64,000 nucleotides of DNA from Parazoarcus communis SWub3 = DSM 12120 (lineage in GTDB: Bacteria > Pseudomonadota > Gammaproteobacteria > Burkholderiales > Rhodocyclaceae): NCBI RefSeq assembly GCF_003226565.1, contig NZ_QKOE01000001.1:434001-498000 (forward strand), read 5' to 3'. Made by a program: the position numbers and the translations under genes. The notes below the pieces were generated by a model that did not search any database, was not told the origin of the DNA, and saw only the letters and a program-made list of their open reading frames with translations. Of the stretch, positions 1-9,751 are shown one piece after another. Within the stretch, counting starts at the first letter, position 1. Each line of letters starts with the position of its first letter.

Positions 1-285
1 ACCCGCATCGGAGATCAACGCGACCCGCTTGCCTTCAGCAAGCCAATGCACCAACTGATCCGCAGCCTTCTGCTCATTGTGCTGATGCAATGCGGTCAGC
101 CGGACGCGAATCCCGAAAGCATCGAGCAGGCGCTGACTGTGGCGTGTGTCCTCGGCCGCGATGATGTCGACACCTCGCAGCACATCAAGTGCCCGCTGGC
201 TGATATCACCGAGATTTCCGAGCGGAGTCGCCACCACGTACAATGACGAAGACATTAATGGCGCCAATGAAACGGGATCGGTCAT
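1..285 (-). CDS. rsmI: 16S rRNA (cytidine-1402 2'-O)-methyltransferase RsmI, N-terminal part
   Basis: RsmI is an SAM-dependent enzyme that 2'-O-methylates C1402 in the decoding centre of 16S rRNA. Only the first 95 codons lie in the window; the gene runs off the left edge. The reverse-strand translation shows the family start [14 protein letters not shown], then [12 protein letters not shown] and the glycine-rich LISDAG segment at the edge, all typical of the tetrapyrrole-methylase fold. The start may be the ATG at 285, which overlaps the yraN start codon in a shared CATG, or the in-frame ATG at 255, which sits nearer the conserved SSLYVVATP. The gene is divergent from yraN, as in enterobacteria, where lpoA also lies between them. 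Confidence 0.93.
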   Translation of the reverse strand, partial: MTDPVSLAPLMSSSLYVVATPLGNLGDISQRALDVLRGVDIIAAEDTRHSQRLLDAFGIRVRLTALHQHNEQKAADQLVHWLAEGKRVALISDAG

Positions 286-697
286 GAAAAAAGGCATCCT
301 GAAGTCCAAGACAGCGATTGTGGGTGCGCAGGCAAATACTGCGCAAGCCTGCGGACAACAGGCAGAGGCGTTGGCGGCAGACCACCTGATCCGGCATGGC
401 TTGCGCATCCTGGCCCGCAATGTCCGCTGCCGGGGCGGAGAAGTCGACATCATTGCACTCGACGGAGAAACCCTGGTGTTCGTCGAAGTCCGCCTGCGCC
501 GCTCCAGCCGCTTTGGCGGGGCAGCAGCCAGCATCACCGCCAGCAAGCGCCAACGCATCATCCTCGCCACCCAGTGGTGGCTGGCCGGCGCCGGCCGGCA
601 TCACGCCACCCGCCCATGCCGCTTTGACGCTGTGCTCTTTGCAAGTCCCGACACCACCTCCCTGCACTGGATGACTGCGGCCTTCGACGCGGACTGA
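284..697 (+). CDS. yraN: YraN/UPF0102 family nuclease-like protein
   Basis: A 137-aa protein of the UPF0102 family, a small Holliday-junction-resolvase-like fold. It shows the family core [20 protein letters not shown] at about residues 52-71, containing the E-x-D and E-x-R/K positions expected of the RecB-like nuclease centre. The precise cellular role is not settled. I chose the ATG at 284 because the protein from there has the usual family length; the frame is open further upstream but that part would be antisense to rsmI. It is the first gene of a yraN-diaA-dolP set with the same order as in E. coli, which supports the assignment. Confidence 0.88.
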   Translation: MKKGILKSKTAIVGAQANTAQACGQQAEALAADHLIRHGLRILARNVRCRGGEVDIIALDGETLVFVEVRLRRSSRFGGAAASITASKRQRIILATQWWLAGAGRHHATRPCRFDAVLFASPDTTSLHWMTAAFDAD

Positions 698-741
698 AGC
701 TCCTCGGCAGGACTATGGTCAGCCCGCCGGGCAAATCCTGA

Positions 742-1427
<686 letters not shown>

Positions 1428-1428
<1 letters not shown>

Positions 1429-2063
1429 TGAAGACCTCGCAAAACCGTCGCACCCTGCTGCTCGGCCTCGCCGGCCTGACCGCATTACCGCTGCTGCAGG
1501 GCTGCTTTCCGGTCGTTGCTACCGGCGTCGGCGCCGGCGCAATGATGATTGCGGACCGCCGTAGCTCGGGCACTTATGTGGAGGACGAAGGCATTGAATG
1601 GAAGGGGTTCAGCCTGCTGCGCGACCATTTTGGCGCACTGAATCACATCAACGTCACGGCCTACAATCGTAACGTGCTATTAACCGGCGAAGTCCAGAAC
1701 GACAACGTTCGGGCCGAAGCCGAGCGCCTGATCGGCACCATCCAGAACGTCAAGGGTATCATCAACGAATTGCGCGTCGGCCCGGCCTCCTCGCTGACAG
1801 CCCGAGCCAATGATGGCCTGATCACGTCCAATGTAAAGGCTCGCTTCGTCGACGCCAACCGTTTCTCGGCGAACCACGTCAAGGTCGTGACCGAGGCAAA
1901 CATCGTGTTCCTGATGGGACTGGTCACGCGCTCGGAAGCCGACGCCGCCACCGAGATCGCCCGTACCAGCCAGGGCGTCAGCAAGGTGGTCCGCGTATTC
2001 GAGATCATCAGCGACGAAGAAGCACTGCGCCTGTCAGGCGGCAGACGCCCCGCCAGTAACTGA
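1428..2063 (+). CDS. dolP: BON-domain outer-membrane lipoprotein DolP (YraP)
   Basis: A 211-aa lipoprotein: basic N-terminus, hydrophobic stretch and an LQGC lipobox with the acylated cysteine at residue 26. Two BON domains follow at about 68-137 and 146-200, each with an alternating hydrophobic/glycine pattern (NVLLTGEV; NIVFLMGLVT). DolP homologues bind anionic phospholipid at the outer membrane and division site and support BAM function and envelope integrity. The start codon overlaps the diaA stop. The gene converges on mpl with a strong inverted repeat between them. Confidence 0.88.
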
Positions 2064-2072
2064 GCGATCTGA

Positions 2073-2102
2073 CCGGCATGCCCGCGGGACAGCGGGCGCC
2101 GG
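2073..2102. terminator. Inverted repeat between convergent dolP and mpl
   Basis: A nested GC-rich hairpin: outer arms CCGGC (2073-2077) and GCCGG (2098-2102), inner arms GCCCGC (2080-2085) and GCGGGC (2092-2097). It sits in the 45-base gap between two convergent genes and could stop transcription from both sides. There is no clear T-run on either strand, so intrinsic termination is not certain. Confidence 0.45.
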
Positions 2103-2108
2103 CCTGAC

Positions 2109-3458
2109 TCAGGCTGACTGCAGGGCAGTCAGCAGGCGCTGATGAACGCCGCCAAAGCCTCCGTTGCTCATGACGAGCACATGATCCCCCTCTTCAGCCT
2201 GCGCGACGACATCCGCGACAAGCCGGTCCAGGTCATCATGGCAGGCCGCAGATTCCCCCAGTGGCGCAAGTGCCTGCGCAGCGTCCCACCCCAAGCCCTG
2301 GGTGTAACAGAACACCTTATCCGCCTGCGCAAGACTGCCGGGGAGCTGCGCCTTCATGACCCCCAGCTTCATGGTGTTCGAACGCGGCTCGAGCACGGCC
2401 AGAATCCGCCCCGCCGGATGCCTGCGGCGCAAGCCCTCGACTGTCAGAGCGATCGCTGTCGGATGGTGCGCAAAATCGTCATATACAGTGACGCCGCGCT
2501 GCACGCCACGAACCTCCAGCCGACGCTTGATGCCCTTGAACCGCGCCAGACTGCCAATGGCCTGTGAGGGCGGCACACCGACATGCCGCGCAGCCGCAAC
2601 CGCAGCCAGTGCGTTTTCACGATTATGACTGCCAGCCAGTGGCAGATCGACGCTTCCGAGCAGCTCTCCAGCCAACGAAAACACGGCTTCGACATCCTCT
2701 CGCCCAACGTCTACCGACCACATCTCGCGCCGATTGAACCACTCAAGCTCCGACCAGCAGCCACGCTCGATCACGCGCTCCAGCGCGGACGAAGCCGCAT
2801 TGGCAACGATACGGCCGGTACGCGGCATCGTCCGTACCAGGTGATGGAACTGCGTCTCGATCGCTGCGAGGTCGGCAAAGATGTCCGCATGATCGAACTC
2901 AAGATTATTCAAAACCAAGGTACGTGGCCGGTAATGCACGAACTTGGAGCGCTTGTCACAAAAAGCGGTGTCGTACTCATCGGCCTCGATGACAAAGAAC
3001 GGCGAATCGGTCAGACGCGCAGATACACCAAAGTTCTGCGCCACACCGCCGATCAGGAAACCGGGATTGAGTCCGGCATCCTCCAGCATCCAGGCGAGCA
3101 AGGACGAGGTGGTGGTCTTGCCGTGCGTCCCCGCGACCCCCAGCACCCAGCGCCCGGCAAGCACATGCTCCGCCAGCCACTGCGGCCCCGACACATAAGG
3201 CAGGCCACGATCGAGAATGGCCTCCAGCAATGGATTGCCACGCGAGATCGCATTGCCTACCACGAATACATCCGGCGCAAGCTCGAGCTGAGCCGGATCA
3301 AAGCCTTCGGTCAGCTCAATACCCTGCTCCTCGAGCTGACTGCTCATTGGCGGATAGACATTGGCATCGCAACCGGTGACCTTGTGACCGGCCGACCGTG
3401 CCAACAGCGCCACCCCGCCCATGAAGGTACCGCAGATGCCAAGGATGTGGATATGCAT
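2109..3458 (-). CDS. mpl: UDP-N-acetylmuramate:L-alanyl-gamma-D-glutamyl-meso-diaminopimelate ligase
   Basis: Mpl joins recycled murein tripeptide to UDP-MurNAc in the cytoplasm, bypassing several Mur steps. The 449-aa protein starts MHIHILGICGTFMGG, the Mpl form of the N-terminal nucleotide-sugar motif, has the ATP-binding GTHGKTTTS at residues 110-118, an ESD-like IEADEYDTAF and the C-terminal DDFAHHPTAI. These features separate Mpl from MurC. It is transcribed away from the gene at 3547, with a symmetrical element between them. Confidence 0.95.
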   Translation of the reverse strand: MHIHILGICGTFMGGVALLARSAGHKVTGCDANVYPPMSSQLEEQGIELTEGFDPAQLELAPDVFVVGNAISRGNPLLEAILDRGLPYVSGPQWLAEHVLAGRWVLGVAGTHGKTTTSSLLAWMLEDAGLNPGFLIGGVAQNFGVSARLTDSPFFVIEADEYDTAFCDKRSKFVHYRPRTLVLNNLEFDHADIFADLAAIETQFHHLVRTMPRTGRIVANAASSALERVIERGCWSELEWFNRREMWSVDVGREDVEAVFSLAGELLGSVDLPLAGSHNRENALAAVAAARHVGVPPSQAIGSLARFKGIKRRLEVRGVQRGVTVYDDFAHHPTAIALTVEGLRRRHPAGRILAVLEPRSNTMKLGVMKAQLPGSLAQADKVFCYTQGLGWDAAQALAPLGESAACHDDLDRLVADVVAQAEEGDHVLVMSNGGFGGVHQRLLTALQSA

Positions 3459-3499
3459 GAGAACTCCAGAAGAGCACGAAGCGGATCAAACCCGCCCGT

Positions 3500-3520
3500 G
3501 TAGAATGGGCGGCATTCTAC
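3500..3520. promoter_or_regulatory. Perfect inverted repeat carrying a TAGAAT hexamer on both strands
   Basis: GTAGAATG (3500-3507), spacer GGCGG, CATTCTAC (3513-3520). Each strand therefore carries a TAGAAT -10-like hexamer pointing towards its own gene (mpl on minus, the gene at 3547 on plus). No convincing -35 hexamer is visible on either side. It could be a divergent promoter, an operator, or both. Confidence 0.4.
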
Positions 3521-3546
3521 CCGATGGCACCAGCGCCACTGCATTC

Positions 3547-4149
3547 ATGCCCCCCCACGGCAACACTCCGAGATTCAATACCCTGCGGCGGGAAATCGCC
3601 GCCTTGGCTGCCCGCATGATGGCCGAAGACGGCATCAGCGATTTCGGTTTCGCCAAACGCAAGGCGGCGCGTCAATTGGGCGCCAGCGAATCTGAAGCCC
3701 TGCCCACAAACGCCGAGATCGAAGCCGAACTGCGCGCCTGGCAGGCGCTGTACCAGGATGAGGAGCAGGCCGAGCGACTGCATGAGATGCGGGCCGCGGC
3801 GGTGGACATCATGCGACTGCTGGCTGATTTCCGTCCTTACCTCACGGGCGGCGCGCTGGACGGCACCGCGGGTCGCTATTCAGAGCTGGAAATCGAACTG
3901 TTTCCCGAAAGCGCCAAGGAAGTCGAGATCTTTTTCCTCAACCAGGATCTTGCCTACATTCATCGCGAGCCGCGAAAGCCCGCTCCCGGCGCACCCGAGG
4001 CCGTGCTCAGCCTCGACTGGGACGACATCCCCGTGCGACTGTCCATTTACCCGGCAGGCGCCGAACGAGCAGGCCGGCGCCATCACCAGGAACGTGCCCG
4101 CCTGCCGCAAGTCGAAGCTCTGCTCAAACCCGCAACCACCACAGAATGA
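3547..4149 (+). CDS. Conserved hypothetical protein, unknown function
   Basis: A 200-aa soluble protein I cannot name. The first half is helical, charged and rich in alanine; the middle contains GRYSELEIELFPESAKEVEIFF (about residues 112-133) and a predicted beta-rich end, which recalls a nucleotidyltransferase-type fold without obvious catalytic residues. The start at 3547 is chosen because earlier in-frame ATGs (3505 and before) run into the divergent promoter or mpl. No clear ribosome-binding site precedes it. Its ATGA overlaps the start of the following TlpA-like gene, so the two are probably co-transcribed. Confidence 0.6.
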   Translation: MPPHGNTPRFNTLRREIAALAARMMAEDGISDFGFAKRKAARQLGASESEALPTNAEIEAELRAWQALYQDEEQAERLHEMRAAAVDIMRLLADFRPYLTGGALDGTAGRYSELEIELFPESAKEVEIFFLNQDLAYIHREPRKPAPGAPEAVLSLDWDDIPVRLSIYPAGAERAGRRHHQERARLPQVEALLKPATTTE

Positions 4150-4700
4150 ACCGCTACGCACAATACGCGCTGATCGCCCTCGTCGCCGCCCTTGCTGGTG
4201 CGGCTGGCTACATTACCAGCCAAAGCACGGCGGCGCCGTCGAAACCCGCCCCGGTCGTGGCCAGCGGAGCGACCGAGGCCCTGCTGGCACTGAACCTGCC
4301 AGACCTTGCCGGCCAAACGCAAGCCATGTCGCAATGGCGCGGCAAGGTCATCGTGGTCAACTTCTGGGCAACCTGGTGCCCCCCTTGCCGCAAGGAGATT
4401 CCTGACTTCGCTGCAGCCAGCCGCACTTTCGAACACGCACCGGTACAGTTCGTCGGCTTGAGCATCGATACGGTCGAAAAGGTGCAGGCATTCAAAGCCG
4501 AGTTTGCCGTACCTTACCCTTTGCTCATTGCATCCTCTGACGTGATGGGGCTCGCCGCCGGCTTTGGCAATGTTGCCCAGGGCCTCCCATTTACCGTCAT
4601 CATCGATCGCAGCGGCACGACCCGCGAAGTCAAGCTTGGCACCTTGAAACAGGACGAACTCGAGCGCAAAATCCGCGCACTGCTCGACGAACAAAACTGA
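4146..4700 (+). CDS. TlpA-family membrane-anchored thioredoxin
   Basis: A 184-aa protein with an uncleaved N-terminal signal anchor (about residues 7-24) and a periplasmic thioredoxin domain. The redox motif is WCPPC with cysteines 78 and 81, preceded by GKVIVVNFWAT; a cis-proline loop GLPFTVIID follows near residue 147. The group includes TlpA, ResA and CcmG/DsbE-like disulfide reductases; a general periplasmic disulfide-reducing role is safe, a specific partner is not. It overlaps the preceding hypothetical gene by four bases. Confidence 0.88.
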   Translation: MNRYAQYALIALVAALAGAAGYITSQSTAAPSKPAPVVASGATEALLALNLPDLAGQTQAMSQWRGKVIVVNFWATWCPPCRKEIPDFAAASRTFEHAPVQFVGLSIDTVEKVQAFKAEFAVPYPLLIASSDVMGLAAGFGNVAQGLPFTVIIDRSGTTREVKLGTLKQDELERKIRALLDEQN

Positions 4701-5015
4701 GCTTGCAGCGAGGCGGCTGGACAAATTGACGCGAATTGCGGCAAACTCGCGGCCAAGTCACGCTAAGTTGCGGTCTGACTTCAGCCTCACCCTACAATCG
4801 GATTCGGACCTGGAGCCCTCATGTACCGATCTCACCCCCTTCGGCGGATCCCGGCCCATGCGCCACCGTCGAGATGATCGTCGCCTGCATCGCTCCTGAA
4901 ACCCGGCGCTCGATGCGCCAAGACCGAAACCGCCCCCTAGCGTCCCCAACGGGAAGATAATTCGCCATCCACATCGGCAGCCCTACCGTGGGCGTCGTAT
5001 TGTCCGGAGTAAAGC
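4701..5015. other. 315-base gene-free gap upstream of accB
   Basis: No open frame here looks like a gene: the longest candidate (4736-4960, plus) has no recognisable motif and no ribosome-binding site. In many proteobacteria aroQ lies directly before accB, but nothing resembling aroQ remains here. The gap holds a TACAAT hexamer (4793-4798) that may be the accB promoter, leaving a leader of about 210 bases without an evident terminator or riboswitch. Confidence 0.5.
4768..4798 (+). promoter_or_regulatory. Candidate accBC promoter
   Basis: TTGCGG (4768-4773) and TACAAT (4793-4798, 5/6 match to the -10 consensus) are 19 bases apart. The spacing is slightly long and the -35 weak. It is the best sigma-70-like candidate in the gap before accB. 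Confidence 0.35.
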
Positions 5016-5462
5016 ATGGATCTGCGCAAACTCAAGAAACTGATCGACCTCGTCCAGGAATCGGGAATTTCCGAACTCGAAGTCACCGAGGGGGAGGAGA
5101 AAGTCCGGATTGCCAAGCACCTGGCAGCCCCCCAGCAGATGACCTATGTGCAGCACGCACCGCAAGCGGCGGCTCCGGCGGCGGCTGTGACCGTGAGCAC
5201 CGAACCCGCTGCCGACGCACTGCCGGACGGACATGTGGTCAAGTCGCCGATGGTCGGCACCTTCTACCGAGCCTCGGCGCCCGGAGCAAAGCCCTTGGCC
5301 GAAGTGGGTCAGAGCGTCAGCGAAGGCGATCGTCTGTGCATCATCGAGGCCATGAAGCTGATGAACGAGATCGAGGCTGACGCCAGTGGCACGATCAAGG
5401 CCATCCTGGTGGAGAACGGCCAACCGGTCGAGTATGGTCAGCCGCTGTTCGTGATTGGTTGA
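5016..5462 (+). CDS. accB: Biotin carboxyl carrier protein of acetyl-CoA carboxylase
   Basis: AccB carries the biotin that shuttles CO2 between biotin carboxylase and carboxyltransferase in the first step of fatty acid synthesis. The 148-aa protein has the usual N-terminal helix [13 protein letters not shown], an Ala/Pro-rich linker (about 37-70) and a C-terminal biotinyl domain with EAMKLMNEI, where Lys114 is the biotinylation site. The thumb loop [13 protein letters not shown] is present, typical of acetyl-CoA carboxylase BCCP. accC follows five bases after its stop. Confidence 0.97.
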   Translation: MDLRKLKKLIDLVQESGISELEVTEGEEKVRIAKHLAAPQQMTYVQHAPQAAAPAAAVTVSTEPAADALPDGHVVKSPMVGTFYRASAPGAKPLAEVGQSVSEGDRLCIIEAMKLMNEIEADASGTIKAILVENGQPVEYGQPLFVIG

Positions 5463-5467
5463 GCACC

Positions 5468-6829
5468 ATGTTCGAGAAGATCCTGATTGCCAACCGGGGC
5501 GAGATTGCCCTGCGGGTGCTGCGCGCCTGCCGTGAGCTCGGCATCAAGACCGTCGCCGTGCACTCGGAGGCGGACACCGAAGCCAAGTACGTCAAGCTTG
5601 CCGACGAATCGGTCTGTATTGGCCCGGCACCCTCCGGACTGAGCTATCTCAATGTTCCGGCGATCATTTCGGCAGCAGAAGTCACCGATGCCGAAGCCAT
5701 TCACCCTGGTTATGGCTTCCTGTCAGAAAACGCCGACTTCGCCGAACGCGTGGAACAGTCCGGCTTCGTCTTCATTGGCCCACGCCCGGACACCATCCGC
5801 CTGATGGGCGACAAGGTGTCCGCCAAGGACGCCATGAAGGCGGCGGGCGTCCCCTGCGTACCCGGCTCGGACGGCGCACTGCCCGAGGATCCGAAGGAGA
5901 TCGTCAAGATCGCCCGCGCTGTCGGCTACCCGGTGATCATCAAGGCAGCCGGCGGCGGCGGCGGACGTGGCATGCGGGTGGTTCACACGGAAGCCGCCCT
6001 GCTCAATGCCGTGACCACCACCCGTTCCGAGGCGCAGGCCGCGTTCGGCAACCCGGTCGTGTACATGGAAAAGTTCCTCGAGAACCCGCGGCATGTCGAG
6101 ATCCAGGTCATGGCCGACCAGCACGGCAATGCCGTTTATCTGGGCGAGCGCGACTGCTCCATGCAACGCCGTCACCAGAAGGTCATTGAAGAAGCGCCTG
6201 CACCGGGCATCGACCGCAAGCTGATCGCCAAGATCGGCGAGCGCTGCGCCGAAGCGTGCCGCAAGATCGGCTATCGGGGCGCGGGGACCTTCGAATTCCT
6301 GTACGAAAACGGCGAGTTCTACTTCATCGAGATGAACACCCGTGTTCAGGTCGAACATCCGGTCACCGAGATGATCACCGGTATTGACATCGTGCAGACT
6401 CAGATTCGCGTCGCGGCGGGTGACAAGCTGTGGTTCCGCCAGCGCGACATCGAGTTCCGTGGCCATTCGATCGAGTGCCGGATCAACGCCGAAGACCCGT
6501 TCAAGTTCACGCCCTCTCCGGGCAAGATTACCAACTGGCACACCCCTGGCGGCCCGGGCATCCGCGTAGACTCACATGTTTACAACGGATACACCGTCCC
6601 TCCCCATTACGACTCGATGATCGGCAAGCTGATCTCGTACGGCGACACCCGCGAACAGGCCATCCGCCGCATGCGCATCGCACTCTCCGAGATGTCGGTC
6701 AGCGGCATCAAGACCAATATCGCGCTGCACCAGGAATTGATGCTTGATGCCCGCTTCATTGAGGGCGGCACCAGCATCCATTACCTTGAGCACAAGCTCG
6801 CCGATCGCGGCGAAGTCAAGGCCGGCTGA
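5468..6829 (+). CDS. accC: Biotin carboxylase subunit of acetyl-CoA carboxylase
   Basis: AccC carboxylates biotin on AccB with ATP and bicarbonate. The 453-aa product begins [17 protein letters not shown], has the ATP-grasp glycine loop [12 protein letters not shown] at about 159-170 and the catalytic [14 protein letters not shown] segment near 288-301. Length matches the family (about 450 aa). An in-frame TTG at 5459 would add three residues, but the ATG at 5468 gives the canonical start. It forms a compact accB-accC-prmA run. Confidence 0.97.
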   Translation: MFEKILIANRGEIALRVLRACRELGIKTVAVHSEADTEAKYVKLADESVCIGPAPSGLSYLNVPAIISAAEVTDAEAIHPGYGFLSENADFAERVEQSGFVFIGPRPDTIRLMGDKVSAKDAMKAAGVPCVPGSDGALPEDPKEIVKIARAVGYPVIIKAAGGGGGRGMRVVHTEAALLNAVTTTRSEAQAAFGNPVVYMEKFLENPRHVEIQVMADQHGNAVYLGERDCSMQRRHQKVIEEAPAPGIDRKLIAKIGERCAEACRKIGYRGAGTFEFLYENGEFYFIEMNTRVQVEHPVTEMITGIDIVQTQIRVAAGDKLWFRQRDIEFRGHSIECRINAEDPFKFTPSPGKITNWHTPGGPGIRVDSHVYNGYTVPPHYDSMIGKLISYGDTREQAIRRMRIALSEMSVSGIKTNIALHQELMLDARFIEGGTSIHYLEHKLADRGEVKAG

Positions 6830-6840
6830 ACGGAACAACC

Positions 6841-7719
6841 ATGTGGATCTCCGTCACCCTGCAAGCGGACGATGACAAGGCTGAAGCACTCTCCGAAGCC
6901 CTGATGGAGAGTGGTGCGCTCTCGGTCTCGATCGAAGATGCCGACGCCGGCACCGAGGCGGAAACGCCTCAGTTCGGCGAACCGGGCCACCTGCCCACCG
7001 GCCTGTGGGCGCACAGCCGCGTGATTGCGCTCTTCGACGCCGATGCCCCCCTCGAACCCATGCTTGCCGAAGCGGCTACAGCAGTGGGACTGGACACGGT
7101 ACCGCCCTACACCACCGAGTCCATCGCCGAGCAGAACTGGGTGCAGCTCACCCAAAGCCAGTTCGACCCGATCCGCATCACCGACCGGCTGTGGATCGTC
7201 CCATCCTGGCATGATGCGCCGGATCCGGCTGCCATCAACATCGAACTTGACCCCGGCATGGCCTTCGGCACCGGCTCACACCCCACTACCCGGCTGTGTC
7301 TCGAGTGGCTCTGCAACACTGTACGGGCAGGACAATCCGTGCTCGACTACGGCTGCGGCTCAGGGATTCTCGGCATTGCGGCCGCGCGACTCGGCGCTGG
7401 CCATGTGCTGGGGGTCGATATCGACGAGAAAGCGGTTGAAGCCGCGCAGGACAATGCTCGGCGCAACCGCGTCGACATGCAGGTTCAGCACTCTGGCAAG
7501 ACCTTGAACGAGACCTTCGACATCGTTGTCGCCAATATTCTGACCAACCCGCTGTGCGTACTGGCGCCGGCAATTGCCTCGCGCATTGCACAAGGCGGCC
7601 GGGTTGCACTGTCCGGCGTCCTCGAGCAACAGGCTGATCAGGTCATCGAAGCCTGGGCTCCGTATGCCCGGTTGCACGTCGGCGCGACGCTCGACGGCTG
7701 GGTCCGGCTGGAAGGTTGA
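6841..7719 (+). CDS. prmA: Ribosomal protein L11 methyltransferase
   Basis: PrmA trimethylates several amino groups of ribosomal protein L11. The 292-aa protein has the N-terminal L11-recognition domain (MWISVTLQADDDKAEALSEALMES region) and a class I methyltransferase domain with motif I VLDYGCGSGILGIAA near 167-181, an acidic GVDIDEKAVE after it and VANILTNPL (motif IV NPPY-like NIL) near 231. GTGSHPTT, conserved in PrmA, lies at about 143. It starts 11 bases after accC. Confidence 0.95.
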   Translation: MWISVTLQADDDKAEALSEALMESGALSVSIEDADAGTEAETPQFGEPGHLPTGLWAHSRVIALFDADAPLEPMLAEAATAVGLDTVPPYTTESIAEQNWVQLTQSQFDPIRITDRLWIVPSWHDAPDPAAINIELDPGMAFGTGSHPTTRLCLEWLCNTVRAGQSVLDYGCGSGILGIAAARLGAGHVLGVDIDEKAVEAAQDNARRNRVDMQVQHSGKTLNETFDIVVANILTNPLCVLAPAIASRIAQGGRVALSGVLEQQADQVIEAWAPYARLHVGATLDGWVRLEG

Positions 7720-7726
7720 ACACCCC

Positions 7727-9259
7727 ATGATGCTGACCCGTTGCCCGGCCTGCCAGACGGTTTTCCGGCTGCGTGCCGAGCAACTTCGGGCGCGCCGTGG
7801 CGAGGTGCGCTGTGGCCACTGCTTTCACCCCTTCAATGCCCTGGAGCATCTGGTAGAGACGCGCGAAGCACCAGCATCGACACCGCAGCAAACGGTGGAG
7901 GAGGCCACGCAAGCCGCGGCACCAGGCCCCGAAGCTCGCACCACAACCGAGCCTGCCCACGCGCCACCGATCGCGACATCGCTCGAACTCGAGCAACAGA
8001 CGCCACCGTTGTCCAAGCCCGAGCCCGAAGCACAAGGGCCTGACTCAACAATTGACCTGGACTTCTTCGACCTCGGCCCTGCAATCAGCAGCGCAGGCGT
8101 TGATCCCACACCAGAACCCTACCCTCCCGAACCCGCAGTGCCGCCTGTTGCGCCGCAAGTCCCAGCTGACACGGCCTCCTCCGCCCTGCTCAACGACCTC
8201 GACTTCGACATTCCGACGGAGCTTGGTCGAGACCCACAATCCGACGGCAGTACCAGGTCGGGCTCAAGTTTCATTCCGCGCCAGCAAGAGCCGACGCTGG
8301 ACGAAATCGACTTCTCCAGCTTCTTTGACGTCCCGACGCCACCACCGGCGGAAACGCGCACCGAGCCTCTGCGCCCGACGGTCGCGCCACTGGCCTTTCC
8401 CTCGCTGGACAGGGCGACGGAAGACCTCCTCTCCGCCACTCGGGAACCGACTGACAAGCAGGCCCCTTTCGCGCTGCACCCCACCCCCTCAGACGAAGTA
8501 TCAGAGCCTGCAGAAGTTCGCCTGCCGGGCGTAATCCGGTCCGAACGCAAACCAGCCTCCGCGGACGCTGACCGTGGTGACACACACCCTGCGCCAACAC
8601 CGATCGTCGAGGAGAGGGCCGAATCACGGGATGCATCACGCGTCGAGCCGTCCGCACATCTGCATCACACGAACAACGAAGTCGAAACCGATCCACCCGC
8701 CCTGTCACTTCCTCCCCTGACAGCAACAGCACCGGATGTTCAGCACCTGGACCGCATCTACGGCAAGACCGGCGGGCGAAGCAACGCGCAACGCACGCTT
8801 TGGGGACTGACGCTCGGGCTGCTTGCTGGCTGCCTGCTTACGCAAGGCATCTACCTGTTCAGGACCGATCTCACCCGGGCCCTGCCCGGGCTGCGGCCAC
8901 TACTGGTTTCAGCCTGCAATGCGCTAGCATGCGAGGTGCCCCTGCCACGGGAAGCCGACAAGATTGTCATCATTGCTTCCGACCTGCAATCCGAACCAGG
9001 TCGCCCGGGACGCTTCATCCTGCATGCGACGGTCCGGAATCAGGCCGACTTCCCGCAGGAATGGCCCCACCTCGAACTCACGCTGACCGATGGTGCTGAT
9101 ACCCCGGTCGCACGCCGAGTACTCAGCCCGCAAGAATGGATTGCCGCCGACAAGCTGAGTTCGGCCTTCGCAGCACGTGGCGACATTGCACTCAGGCAGC
9201 CATTGTCGGTCACCGATCTGAACCCGACCGGTTACCGGGTGTACGTCTTCTACCCCTGA
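7727..9259 (+). CDS. Zinc-ribbon, DUF3426-domain membrane protein
   Basis: A 510-aa protein with an N-terminal MJ0042-type zinc ribbon (Cys6-x2-Cys9, Cys29-x2-Cys32), a long Pro/Glu/Thr-rich low-complexity linker (about 45-340), one membrane segment (about 357-378) and a C-terminal DUF3426 domain ending in a beta-rich periplasmic part. The layout predicts a cytoplasmic ribbon tethered to the inner membrane. Function is unknown; the family commonly follows prmA in betaproteobacteria. The frame is open upstream, but ATG 7727 begins the conserved MMLTRCPACQ and lies seven bases after prmA. Confidence 0.85.
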   Translation: MMLTRCPACQTVFRLRAEQLRARRGEVRCGHCFHPFNALEHLVETREAPASTPQQTVEEATQAAAPGPEARTTTEPAHAPPIATSLELEQQTPPLSKPEPEAQGPDSTIDLDFFDLGPAISSAGVDPTPEPYPPEPAVPPVAPQVPADTASSALLNDLDFDIPTELGRDPQSDGSTRSGSSFIPRQQEPTLDEIDFSSFFDVPTPPPAETRTEPLRPTVAPLAFPSLDRATEDLLSATREPTDKQAPFALHPTPSDEVSEPAEVRLPGVIRSERKPASADADRGDTHPAPTPIVEERAESRDASRVEPSAHLHHTNNEVETDPPALSLPPLTATAPDVQHLDRIYGKTGGRSNAQRTLWGLTLGLLAGCLLTQGIYLFRTDLTRALPGLRPLLVSACNALACEVPLPREADKIVIIASDLQSEPGRPGRFILHATVRNQADFPQEWPHLELTLTDGADTPVARRVLSPQEWIAADKLSSAFAARGDIALRQPLSVTDLNPTGYRVYVFYP

Positions 9260-9339
9260 TACACCACCGTCACTGCCCCGTCACGCCGGGCTGACATACT
9301 CCCGGCGCGGCGCCTCCCCGGCCAACCAGAAACATCTTC

Positions 9340-9738
9340 ATGAACTCAACAAAAAACCCACACCCTTCCCCGGAAAGCCCTTTCAAGGGCAAGACTGGTC
9401 TTGTCAGGGTTTGGAACGCATTCGGATATTCGCTGGCCGGGCTGAAGGCAGCCTTCCGCCTGGAAGATGCTTTTCGCCAGGAGTGCCTGCTTGCCGCCAT
9501 TCTCATTCCGGCCGCACTGTTCGTGCCAACCAACGGTACCGGCAAGGCATTGCTGATAGGCAGCACCTTGCTGGTGCTGATTGTCGAACTGCTCAATTCG
9601 GCGATCGAAGCAACTGTCGACCGTGTGTCGCTCGAGCACCATCAATTGGCAAAACGCGCCAAGGACATCGGTAGCGCCGCCGTTCTGATTGCACTGGTCA
9701 ATCTGGCAGCGGTATGGGGACTGGTCCTGTTCGCCTGA
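9340..9738 (+). CDS. dgkA: Diacylglycerol kinase
   Basis: DgkA phosphorylates diacylglycerol to phosphatidic acid in the inner membrane, recycling lipid left over from membrane-derived glucan or LPS modification. The 132-aa protein has the family length plus a short N-terminal tail, three hydrophobic helices (about 50-65, 71-86, 112-131) and the active-site signature VELLNSAIEATVDR (82-95) followed by AKRAKDIGSAAV. It converges on the lipoprotein gene with only 13 bases between them. Confidence 0.95.
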   Translation: MNSTKNPHPSPESPFKGKTGLVRVWNAFGYSLAGLKAAFRLEDAFRQECLLAAILIPAALFVPTNGTGKALLIGSTLLVLIVELLNSAIEATVDRVSLEHHQLAKRAKDIGSAAVLIALVNLAAVWGLVLFA

Positions 9739-9751
9739 GTTCGCGCCCTCA

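Noticed and set aside
2583-3503. Plus-strand open frame of 306 codons
   Set aside because: It lies antisense to mpl, which has clear ligase motifs; the translation shows no family features.
4736-4960. Small plus-strand frame before accB
   Set aside because: No ribosome site, no hydrophobic or conserved pattern, and it covers the likely accB promoter.
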